DNA of 37,604 nucleotides from Planctomycetota bacterium. GTDB lineage: Bacteria > Planctomycetota > GCA-002687715. Positions 25,861 through 32,529 of this stretch are shown here, piece after piece. The notes beneath the pieces are model-generated. The model was not told the origin of the DNA and ran no database searches. It worked only from the letters and a program-made list of their open reading frames with translations. Location of the stretch: assembly GCA_002683135.1 (NCBI GenBank), contig NYSS01000002.1, forward strand, positions 1-37,604, written 5' to 3'. The position numbers and the translations under genes are program-made. Position 1 is the stretch's first letter; each line of letters starts with the position of its first letter.

Positions 25861-25924
25861 CGGGGCCCAGTGTGGCGTTCCGTCGCCCGGCAGGCAAGCC
25901 AGTGGTGTATACGTGTGGGCGCCC

Positions 25925-27385
25925 ATGGGTTTCTTCGCCGACGCATTCTGGCTGCATTCAGCCCTCGCCGGCCTCTTTCAGGTCCTGGCGATCGTGTGCC
26001 TGCGGGGGGGGCGGCCGTATCTGGGCTGGACGTTCCAGTTCGGAGCCGGACACGGGGCCTTCCTGGCGGCGATGACCGCGGAGCGGTTTCCTCTTCTCCT
26101 CGTCGCCGGCCTCCTCTATGCGCCGCTGGTGGTGATCCCGGGGGTTCGCTTTGCGCGCCGAAATCGTCTGCTCTGGGGGATCGCCGCGTGCCTCGTCGGC
26201 CTGGCTCTGGTGCTGCGATTTGCCGTGGTCTGGGGCGATCCCCAGATCCGCGGTCGCCCGGTGGTGCGCGATCGATGGATGTCGTCTTCCCCGCTCCGTG
26301 TGATCGGTGACGGGTTGATCCTCAAGCCGCAATGGCGGCGCGGGCGCGTCTGCGATTGGGGCGCGGATCTGCGGTTCGAGTGGACCGTGCCCGGGGGGGC
26401 GGGGTCCGTGGATGTGCACGTCGAGAACGCGGGGCCAGCGGAGGACTGGACGGTGGAGGAGGGCGCGGTGGACCTCCTGGGCGGCGACCGCTCCCGGTTG
26501 CGGCTGCGGCTCGCGTTCCCGACGCAGGGCGGGAGTTGCCGCCTCCGTCATCGCCCGGTGGACGGGCCCGTGTCTCTGCTGGTGATCGGCGGGTTCGGCG
26601 GTGATCTGGGCGCCCTCGAAGATCTCCTGGACGAGGTCCGCGGCGCCCCGCCCGATGGTGTCGTGTTGCTCGGTGACATGATCACCCCCGGCGATTACGC
26701 CGGACTGCTGGCGGTCCGCGATCTCGTCGACGGCCTGGGTTCGCGCATGGTGTACGTCCCCGGGCCGGCCGAGCGAGGGGGCCCCTCCGGGGCGGGCTTC
26801 GACGTGTTGTTTCGTGGCCGCGCGTTGAGCGACCGCATGGCCGCCCTCGCCGGCGTGGCGGTGATCCTCCTAGACACGTCGTCCGGTGAGATCGGGCTCG
26901 ATGGCCTCACCGGGATCGACTTTCGACGCTTGCTCGGAGGGAAATCGGGCGCCTCGGGCGTGTTCACGAACCGGGCGCTTGCGGCCCCGGCGGGTCGTGA
27001 GGGCGCGCTCCTGTCGGACGATGCGTCTCGCCAGGCGTTGCTCAACAAGCTCGCCCAGTGGAAGACCGGCTGGGCCGTGTCGACGGTGCCTGGTGAGCGC
27101 TTCGATTTTCTTCAGGATGGCGTGCGCTACCTCGGGGTTGGAGTGCGGTCGGACGCGGTGGATGCGGCTATCGTGACGCTCCACAGCGACGTCGTGACGG
27201 ACGTGAACTGGATGACCGTCCCCCTGTCGTCGGCGACAGGGGCGGGGGAGTGGAGACGGCTGTGTGCGTTCGCCGAGGAGCACCTCGTCGAGGGGGAGCG
27301 GCTGGGGTTGGGGTGCGCGGCGTTGCTGGGTGGGGTCCTCTGCCTTGCGGGGGGCCGATGGAGGAGGCGGGAGCTGAAGACATGA
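25925..27385 (+). CDS. Membrane protein with degenerate metallophosphoesterase-like domain
   Basis: 486 residues from ATG 25925; the frame stays open further upstream (from 25568), but that part overlaps the NfeD gene. Three membrane helices come first (about 6-24, 33-50, 57-76), a fourth at about 80-100, and a last one near 460-478 followed by RWRRRELKT. Residues about 110-210 look beta-rich. From about 215 the pattern of a calcineurin-like phosphoesterase is visible: LLVIGGFGGDLGALEDLL where the Asp-x-His box is expected, VVLLGDMITPGDY for the GDxxD box, and VYVPGPAERG where GNHD is expected. The first metal-binding His and the Asn-His of GNHD are missing, so catalysis is doubtful. Fold assignment is inference. 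The stop overlaps the cutA start (ATGA). Confidence 0.6.
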   Translation: MGFFADAFWLHSALAGLFQVLAIVCLRGGRPYLGWTFQFGAGHGAFLAAMTAERFPLLLVAGLLYAPLVVIPGVRFARRNRLLWGIAACLVGLALVLRFAVVWGDPQIRGRPVVRDRWMSSSPLRVIGDGLILKPQWRRGRVCDWGADLRFEWTVPGGAGSVDVHVENAGPAEDWTVEEGAVDLLGGDRSRLRLRLAFPTQGGSCRLRHRPVDGPVSLLVIGGFGGDLGALEDLLDEVRGAPPDGVVLLGDMITPGDYAGLLAVRDLVDGLGSRMVYVPGPAERGGPSGAGFDVLFRGRALSDRMAALAGVAVILLDTSSGEIGLDGLTGIDFRRLLGGKSGASGVFTNRALAAPAGREGALLSDDASRQALLNKLAQWKTGWAVSTVPGERFDFLQDGVRYLGVGVRSDAVDAAIVTLHSDVVTDVNWMTVPLSSATGAGEWRRLCAFAEEHLVEGERLGLGCAALLGGVLCLAGGRWRRRELKT

Positions 27386-27702
27386 TCGAAACCGACATCC
27401 GTGTCGTGCTGGTGACCGCGCCGGACGAGGAGGTGGGCGCGCGCCTCGCTCGGAGCGTCGTCGCCGCTGGCCTCGCCGCTTGCGTGAACCGCGTCTCCGG
27501 AGTGCGGTCCGTCTACAAGTGGGAGGGGGAGCTCCGTGACGACGCGGAGGTCCTCCTGATCATGAAGACAACGACCGATCGGCTTGACGCGCTGACGTCT
27601 GAAGTCGAGCAGCAGCACCCGTATGATTGTCCCGAGGTCATCGCTCTACCTGTGGTCGGCGGAGCGGCTGCGTACCTCGACTGGTTGCGGGGTACAGAGT
27701 GA
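27382..27702 (+). CDS. cutA: CutA1-like divalent ion tolerance protein
   Basis: 106 residues from ATG 27382, coupled to the upstream stop as ATGA; an in-frame ATG at 27358 is possible but would add eight residues before the first strand. The sequence follows CutA1 throughout: strand VVLVTAPDEEVGARLARSVV, LAACVNRVSGVRSVYKWEGE, LLIMKTTTDRLDALTSEV, and HPYDCPEVIALPV. CutA1 is a trimeric ferredoxin-like protein linked to divalent metal tolerance; its precise job is unsettled. The Cys in LAACVN, a usual metal-site residue, is present. It ends 40 bp before the convergent rpmG gene. Confidence 0.93.
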   Translation: MIETDIRVVLVTAPDEEVGARLARSVVAAGLAACVNRVSGVRSVYKWEGELRDDAEVLLIMKTTTDRLDALTSEVEQQHPYDCPEVIALPVVGGAAAYLDWLRGTE

Positions 27703-27742
27703 GGGGTTGGAGCGGCCGGGCGAGCCCAGCCGGAGGCACGCT

Positions 27743-27910
27743 CTACTTCTTCTTCTCGGTGTGGAGCGTGTGCTTGCGGAGGCGGGACGAGTACTTTTTC
27801 ACCTCGATCTTCGCCGACCTGGGCTTCTTGCGGATGGTGTAGTTCCGATCGCCGGTCTCGGAGCAGACGAGGAAGACCACCTCTTTCTTGTCTTTGTTCT
27901 TCTTGCCCAC
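27743..27910 (-). CDS. rpmG: 50S ribosomal protein L33, cysteine-poor form
   Basis: 55 residues starting at GTG 27910. The start is fixed by a perfect AGGAGG (27920-27925) 9 nt upstream and by the first residues GKKNKDKKEVVFLVC. Core motifs CSETGDRNYT and YSSRLRKHTLH match L33. Only one Cys is present: the two Cys of the first pair are reduced to one, and the second pair (YCPRC in zinc-binding L33) is YSSRL here. It is therefore a zinc-free (C minus) form. Such forms are often alternates of a zinc-binding copy under zinc limitation, so a second copy elsewhere is possible. It is a single gene with its own promoter at 27942-27970. The longer frame reaching 28111 overlaps its own promoter region and the start of the toroid gene and is not used. 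Confidence 0.93.
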   Translation of the reverse strand: MGKKNKDKKEVVFLVCSETGDRNYTIRKKPRSAKIEVKKYSSRLRKHTLHTEKKK

Positions 27911-27941
27911 GGGACGCGTCCTCCTGCGATCTGGAAGCGCA

Positions 27942-27970
27942 GTTGTACCAAGGGTTTGAGAGCCGATCAA
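27942..27970 (-). promoter_or_regulatory. Sigma-70-type promoter for rpmG
   Basis: On the minus strand TTGATC (27965-27970) and TACAAC (27942-27947) are separated by exactly 17 bp. Four of six bases match the consensus in each box. The expected transcription start, near 27935, leaves a short leader holding the AGGAGG at 27920-27925 before GTG 27910. Confidence 0.55.
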
Positions 27971-27993
27971 CGGCGGCGCCATGGATGGGTAGA

Positions 27994-29337
27994 ATGCGCG
28001 GCATGTCCTACAAAGCCACCAAGTTAGGCGTCCTCCTCGTCCTCGTTGCCCTCCTCGCCACCGCGGCCGTCGGTCAGCGCCGGCGGGGTGGCGGTGACTG
28101 GAAGGCGCCACCCGATCCCAAGCTTGGCAAGGCGGCTGCGGAGAAGCAGGTGCTCAAGGCCGTCTCCACGGGTGTCAAACGTCTGCTCGAAATGCAGGAG
28201 AGCGATCCGCGGCCGAAGGCCGGCCTGGATCGTGGTGCTGGCCGGGGTCGCGGTCGCGGCGCGCGCCCCGACGGGACCGAGAAGAAGGAGATCGCGAGCA
28301 AGCCCTGGAAGGCTCCCAAGAAGGGGTCGGAGTGGCCCTACGAGGGTGTCTACACCCGCGGCGGCGCCTGCCCTCCCGGCTATCGAGTGGGTGGGACCGC
28401 CATCGCGTGCTGGTCACTGATGGAGGCGCCGGGCTTCAAGGGTGACAAGAAGCGGCAGGCTGCGGTCATGCGCGGGTTCGAGTTCATCATGCATGACGTT
28501 GAGCTCTTGCCCGAGATGCGCGAAGCGGATTACCAGAGCTACGACGTCCGCGGCTGGGGCCACACGTATGCGCTGCAGGCGCTCCTCGTTGCGATGAAGA
28601 GGGGCGCGTTCGACGACAAGACGCAGCGCCGCGCCAAGCGGGTCGTCAAGGAGTGCTTGGAGCTCATCGGCAAGCTGCAGCTCAACAACGGCGGCTGGAA
28701 CTACGCCAACCGTGGCGGCGCCGGTGGGGTCAGTCCGTTCATGACCGCGCCCACCGTGCAGGCGCTCATGGAGGCCAAGGCTCAGGGCTTTGAGGTCCCC
28801 GAGGCGACGGTGACGAAGGCCCTCGATGCTCTGGAGTCCGGGCGCTTCGCCGACGGCGCGTACGCATATTCGGGCGTCCGTCGAGGTGGCGGGGAGAAAC
28901 AGCCCGACCCCAAGCGCACGGGAACGGGCGCGCCCGCGGGCTCGTCCGCGCGCTCCGCCGCCGTCGAGACGACGCTGTACCTCGCGGGCCGTGGCTCGGT
29001 CGATCGGGTGCGGACGGCGGTCGAGATGTTCTTCGAGCACTGGAAGTGGCTTGACCAGCGTATGCGCCGCAACAACACCCACATCGGACCGTACGGGATC
29101 GCGCCCTACTACTTCTACTATGCCCACCAGTACGCGGCGCAGGCGATCGAGGTGCTGCCGGAGAAGGAGCGCCCCGCCTATCGCAAGAAGCTGCGCCAGC
29201 ACTACTGGCTCAACCGCGACGCGGACGGCGTGTGGAACGACCGCGTGTTCCCGCGCTCCTCGGCGTACGGCACCTCGACGGCGATCCTCGGCTTGATGGC
29301 TCCGCAGATGGAGCTCCCGACGCCCTGGAAGCTATGA
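27994..29337 (+). CDS. Secreted alpha/alpha-toroid protein of the prenyltransferase/squalene-cyclase repeat type
   Basis: About 447 residues from ATG 27994; ATG 28003 is an alternative and neither has a strong ribosome-binding site. A signal peptide (KLGVLLVLVALLATAAVGQ) precedes a basic Gly/Arg linker. The toroid repeats are seen as helix pairs with Gly-Gly-Trp turns: LLEMQESDPRPKAG, GWGHTYALQALLVAMKRGAF, LQLNNGGWNYANRGG, and APTVQALMEAKAQGF. Late segments (APYYFYYAHQYAAQAIEVL, then DADGVWNDRVFPRSSAYGTS) continue the pattern. Such secreted toroids are very common in planctomycetes and lack the cyclase Asp motif, so an enzyme role is not supported. It may bind peptides or glycans. It precedes the sulfatase by 40 bp on the same strand. 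Confidence 0.8.
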   Translation: MRGMSYKATKLGVLLVLVALLATAAVGQRRRGGGDWKAPPDPKLGKAAAEKQVLKAVSTGVKRLLEMQESDPRPKAGLDRGAGRGRGRGARPDGTEKKEIASKPWKAPKKGSEWPYEGVYTRGGACPPGYRVGGTAIACWSLMEAPGFKGDKKRQAAVMRGFEFIMHDVELLPEMREADYQSYDVRGWGHTYALQALLVAMKRGAFDDKTQRRAKRVVKECLELIGKLQLNNGGWNYANRGGAGGVSPFMTAPTVQALMEAKAQGFEVPEATVTKALDALESGRFADGAYAYSGVRRGGGEKQPDPKRTGTGAPAGSSARSAAVETTLYLAGRGSVDRVRTAVEMFFEHWKWLDQRMRRNNTHIGPYGIAPYYFYYAHQYAAQAIEVLPEKERPAYRKKLRQHYWLNRDADGVWNDRVFPRSSAYGTSTAILGLMAPQMELPTPWKL

Positions 29338-29377
29338 AGCCGTTGACACCACGGGCCCATCGGCCGTCGGAGTGAAC

Positions 29378-30667
29378 ATGCTGCGGGCCTGTTGCTTCGT
29401 CATGCTCGCCGCCACCATGGCCGCGGCGCAGCAGGTTCCGCCCAACATCGTGCTGATCATGGCCGACGACCTCGGCTACGGGGGGCTCGGTTGCTACGGC
29501 TCCCGCATCTATGAGACGCCGCGGCTTGACTGGTTGGCCAGCCGCGGATTGCGGTTCACGGATTTCCATTCGAACGGGACCGTGTGCAGCCCGACGCGGG
29601 CGGCGTTGCTGACCGGGCGCTATCAGCAAAGGACGGGCGTGGACGGCGTCGTGAACGCCGATCCCAAGCACCCCTACCACGGGCGCGGCCTCCACCAGTC
29701 CGAGGTCACGTTCGCCGAGGTGCTCGCGGGGGCGGGCTACGCCAGCGCCTGTGTCGGCAAGTGGCATGTGGGGTACGACCCGGTCTACAACCCGACGCAC
29801 CAGGGATTCAGCCGCTTCGTCGGCTTCGTCAGCGGCAACATCGACTACCAATCCCATTACGACCGCATGGGGACGTTCGACTGGTGGCACGGGCTCGAGA
29901 AGCGCAAGGAGCCCGGGTACGCGACCCACCTCATCACGCGTCACGCGCTGCGGTTTATCGACGAGGCCAAGAGGCCGTTCTGCCTGTACGTGGCCCACGC
30001 CGCGGTGCACAACCCGAACCAGGGGCCGGATGATCCGCCGATCCGCGGGCCGGAGAAGCGGCCGCGCTCCGAGCTGTCCAAGACCCGGCCCGCCGTCCGC
30101 GCCATGATGACGGCGCTGGACGAGAGCGTCGGTCGCATCGTGGCGCGGCTGTACGCGCGAGGTCTCCACGAGAACACGCTGGTCCTGTTCATCTCCGACA
30201 ACGGGGGGACGCGGGAGAACCGGACCACCGGTCCGTCGCTGCGAGGCTTGAAGGGCAGCGTGTTCGAGGGCGGGCACCGTGTCCCTGCCATCGCCTACTG
30301 GCCCGGGCGCATCAAGCCGGGTGTCACCGACGCGCCCGCCATGACCATGGACCTGTTGCCGACCTTCGCGTCGCTGGCGGGTGCACCGCTTCCCGACGGT
30401 CATCACGTGGACGGCGTCGACCTGACGTCCTTGTTGCTCGAAGGTGCGCGACCGGCTCCCCGCCCCCTGTACTGGCAGAACCAGAACCGCAGGATCGCCG
30501 CGGCGCGGGACGGCCGCTACAAGCTCGTGGTCCGGCCCCAGGGGGCGATGCTCTTCGACATGGTGAAAGACCCGGGGGAGAAGATGGACCTGGCATCGGA
30601 GTATCCGGATCGCGTCGCCACCTTGAGCGCCGGCTTGGTGGCTTGGCGCGACCAGGTCACCCGCTGA
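29378..30667 (+). CDS. Secreted formylglycine-type sulfatase
   Basis: 429 residues from ATG 29378, preceded by GGAG with 5 nt spacing; the GTG at 29372 overlaps that site and is rejected. A signal peptide (LRACCFVMLAATMAAAQ) leads into the sulfatase fold. The first metal-binding site is PNIVLIMADDLGYG, and the active-site cysteine lies in CSPTRAALLTGRY (Cys70), the classical CxPxR motif converted to formylglycine. Later come GKWHVGYD, FISDNGGTRENRTTG, RGLKGSVFEGGHRVP and a C-terminal AARDGRYKLVV. It hydrolyses sulfate esters of extracellular substrates, probably sulfated polysaccharides as for most planctomycete sulfatases; the substrate cannot be read here. It needs a formylglycine-generating enzyme, which is not in the window. 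Confidence 0.95.
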   Translation: MLRACCFVMLAATMAAAQQVPPNIVLIMADDLGYGGLGCYGSRIYETPRLDWLASRGLRFTDFHSNGTVCSPTRAALLTGRYQQRTGVDGVVNADPKHPYHGRGLHQSEVTFAEVLAGAGYASACVGKWHVGYDPVYNPTHQGFSRFVGFVSGNIDYQSHYDRMGTFDWWHGLEKRKEPGYATHLITRHALRFIDEAKRPFCLYVAHAAVHNPNQGPDDPPIRGPEKRPRSELSKTRPAVRAMMTALDESVGRIVARLYARGLHENTLVLFISDNGGTRENRTTGPSLRGLKGSVFEGGHRVPAIAYWPGRIKPGVTDAPAMTMDLLPTFASLAGAPLPDGHHVDGVDLTSLLLEGARPAPRPLYWQNQNRRIAAARDGRYKLVVRPQGAMLFDMVKDPGEKMDLASEYPDRVATLSAGLVAWRDQVTR

Positions 30668-30734
30668 CGTGCGGCCGCGTTTGGCGTCGCGGGCTTCTTC
30701 AGACGCCGCTTAGACGCGGGACGCCCGCGCTGCT

Positions 30735-30772
30735 CAACAAGAAAGGCCCGGAGGTCAGTGACCCCCGGGCCT
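30735..30772 (-). terminator. Rho-independent terminator after tRNA-Ala
   Basis: AGGCCCGG and CCGGGCCT (30744-30751 and 30765-30772) pair as the outer stem. Inside, GGTCA/TGACC (30753-30757/30759-30763) closes around one G. On the minus strand the stem is followed by TTTCTTGTTG. It starts 10 nt past the tRNA end, as expected. It could also act weakly on transcripts coming from the sulfatase on the other strand. Confidence 0.8.
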
Positions 30773-30781
30773 GATGCTGGA

Positions 30782-30854
30782 TGGAGGATCACGGAATCGA
30801 ACCGAGGACCTCCACAATGCCATTGTGGCGCTCTCCCAACTGAGCTAATCCCCC
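30782..30854 (-). tRNA. tRNA-Ala (anticodon GGC)
   Basis: 73-nt cloverleaf read on the minus strand. The acceptor stem is GGGGGAT/ATCCTCC with the G3:U70 wobble that identifies alanine tRNA. D-stem GCTC/GAGC, anticodon stem CCACA/TGTGG and loop ATGGCAT give anticodon GGC, reading GCC codons. The T-arm CTCGG-TTCGATT-CCGTG has one T-T mismatch at pair 50:64. A73 is present and CCA is not encoded. A terminator follows immediately. The GH57 gene ends 43 bp upstream on the same strand. Confidence 0.95.
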
Positions 30855-30897
30855 AGCGGCGTTCAAAGTATCAGTGGGCTGTGCGTGGGGCAAGAAA

Positions 30898-32529
30898 TCA
30901 GAAGCCGAGACGCGCGCTGTCTCGCGTCGCGGCGCCTCCGGTGATCACCCCGTGGTCGAGCCCGGGGAAGATGCAGTCCTCGGCGCTGATGCGGTCCCAC
31001 CATTCCGCGTCCAAGGACGCCGGGTCTCCCAGCGCCTCTTCCAATCGGAGGAAGCGGTTCACGTGTTGGCGGGCGCGCTGGCGTGCGTAGTGCACCTGCG
31101 TCTCCTTGGAGATGATGAACGCCCAGTCGGATGATTGGAGGAGCAGCAGCTCGCGCAGCATCTGGTCGAGGAGTCGGCGACGCTGATCGTCCGGATCGGG
31201 CCATTCGTTGGCGCGCTCGATCATGCGACGTTCGAGCTCGTGCTGGTGACGCAGGACCCAGGAGTTCTTCTCGTTGAGCCAGACCTCGAGGAAACCGTTC
31301 TCTCCCCATGTGGAGAGCTCGGGGGTGGTGGCCGGTCGTGAGCCGTCCTCGCGCATGACGTCGGACGGCGTTACCAGGCGCACCGGGGCGCGCTTGTCCG
31401 GGTCGGCCATCTGGCGGAAGACGTCTTCGAGGAACCAGGGCCCTTCGTACCACCAGTGCCCGAACAGCTCCATGTCGTAGGGCGACAGGACGCACGCGGG
31501 TTCGCCCAGCTCTTCGTGGAGCCCCTTGGCCTGTTCGCCGCGGCTCCACAGGTAGTTGCCGGCGTGCACCCGGGCACGTTCCCGGGCGGCGCCCGGATCC
31601 CACGGCTGCTTCTCGTGTAGCTCCACCTTGCCGGTGACCCTGTGGTACTTGAAGCCCAGGTTGCGGCGGACGCCGTCCTTGTGGAGGTAGGGGTGAACGT
31701 CTTCGTAGGGGGCGTCGTAGCCGAGGTCGCGGTACAGCTCGCGGTATTCGGGGTCGCCCGGGTATCCGACCTCGGCGGCCCACACCTGGGTGGAGGAGTG
31801 GGGGTCGCGGCCGAACGCGCAGACACCTGCGGGCGTCATGATCGGGCGATAGGCTCCGGATGCTGGCGTCGGGTTCGCGCCGACGACGCCGTGCTGCTCG
31901 AGGACGACCCAGCGCACGCCCTCCGACGCCAAGACCTCGTCGATGGCGCTGGAGTAGGCGCACTCGGGCAGCCAGAAACCGGCCGGGTCCTTGCCGAACA
32001 CCTCGCGGTACAAGGCCACGCCGATGCGGACCTGCGCGCGCCGTGCCCCCTCGGTGTGGACGATCGGCAGGACGGCGTGGGTCGCGCACGACGCGAGGAT
32101 CTCGATGCGTCCTTCGTCCTGGTGGCGGCGGAAGGCGGCGGCCGGGTCGCGCTGGCAGCCGGTCCACGTCTCCCACAGTTGGCCGAATCGGCGAAGGTAG
32201 TGGCGCGCGGCGGCGTTCTGCGGTGCCTCACCCTCGGTGCGCGCGACCTCCTTCTCCGCGAGCTCGCGGCGACGCAGGAGATAGCGGTCGGCTTTCTCCT
32301 GCAGCTTCGGCGCGCGGAACATCTCCAGGAGCGGCGGAGTCAGGCCGATGGACAGCCGCGTGGGGATGCCGTCCCGCGCCAGGTCGTCGAGGACGATCAA
32401 CAGGGGAAGGTAGGTCTCGGAGAGCGCCTCGAGATACCAGTCCTCCTCTAAGTACTCGTCGTGCTCCGGGTGGTGGACCCAGGGGAGGTGGCCGTGCAGG
32501 ACGATGCAGTTGGTTCCGAGTGGTGTCAT
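30898..32529 (-). CDS. GH57 1,4-alpha-glucan branching enzyme
   Basis: 543 residues. The start ATG overlaps the glgA stop as ATGA. Family GH57 is shown by the N-terminal LHGHLPWVHHPEH and by the nucleophile region GFWLPECAYSSA (Glu189). The second catalytic acid is at SPYDMELFGHWWYEGPWFLE (Asp352). The C-terminal helical part (about 410-510) has the DUF1957-type fold. In this family it cuts an alpha-1,4 chain and reattaches it by an alpha-1,6 bond, as opposed to the GH13 GlgB. Length matches the 530-560 expected for GH57 branching enzymes. Together with the coupled synthase it makes branched glycogen. Confidence 0.92.
   Translation of the reverse strand: MTPLGTNCIVLHGHLPWVHHPEHDEYLEEDWYLEALSETYLPLLIVLDDLARDGIPTRLSIGLTPPLLEMFRAPKLQEKADRYLLRRRELAEKEVARTEGEAPQNAAARHYLRRFGQLWETWTGCQRDPAAAFRRHQDEGRIEILASCATHAVLPIVHTEGARRAQVRIGVALYREVFGKDPAGFWLPECAYSSAIDEVLASEGVRWVVLEQHGVVGANPTPASGAYRPIMTPAGVCAFGRDPHSSTQVWAAEVGYPGDPEYRELYRDLGYDAPYEDVHPYLHKDGVRRNLGFKYHRVTGKVELHEKQPWDPGAARERARVHAGNYLWSRGEQAKGLHEELGEPACVLSPYDMELFGHWWYEGPWFLEDVFRQMADPDKRAPVRLVTPSDVMREDGSRPATTPELSTWGENGFLEVWLNEKNSWVLRHQHELERRMIERANEWPDPDDQRRRLLDQMLRELLLLQSSDWAFIISKETQVHYARQRARQHVNRFLRLEEALGDPASLDAEWWDRISAEDCIFPGLDHGVITGGAATRDSARLGF

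Noticed and set aside
25568-25924. Upstream extension of the phosphoesterase-like frame
   Set aside because: It would overlap the start of the long NfeD gene by about 290 bases; ATG 25925 begins directly at the first membrane helix.
23813-25957. 714-codon minus-strand frame covering both NfeD genes
   Set aside because: Only its last 159 codons (from 24292) are a real gene; the earlier part is an Arg-rich shadow of the long NfeD gene in another frame.
27714-27733. Short GC hairpin between cutA and rpmG
   Set aside because: Only three-base-pair blocks with a mismatch and no T run; too weak to call a terminator.
29210-30406. 398-codon minus-strand frame opposite the sulfatase
   Set aside because: Shadow of a gene whose active-site motif is clear.
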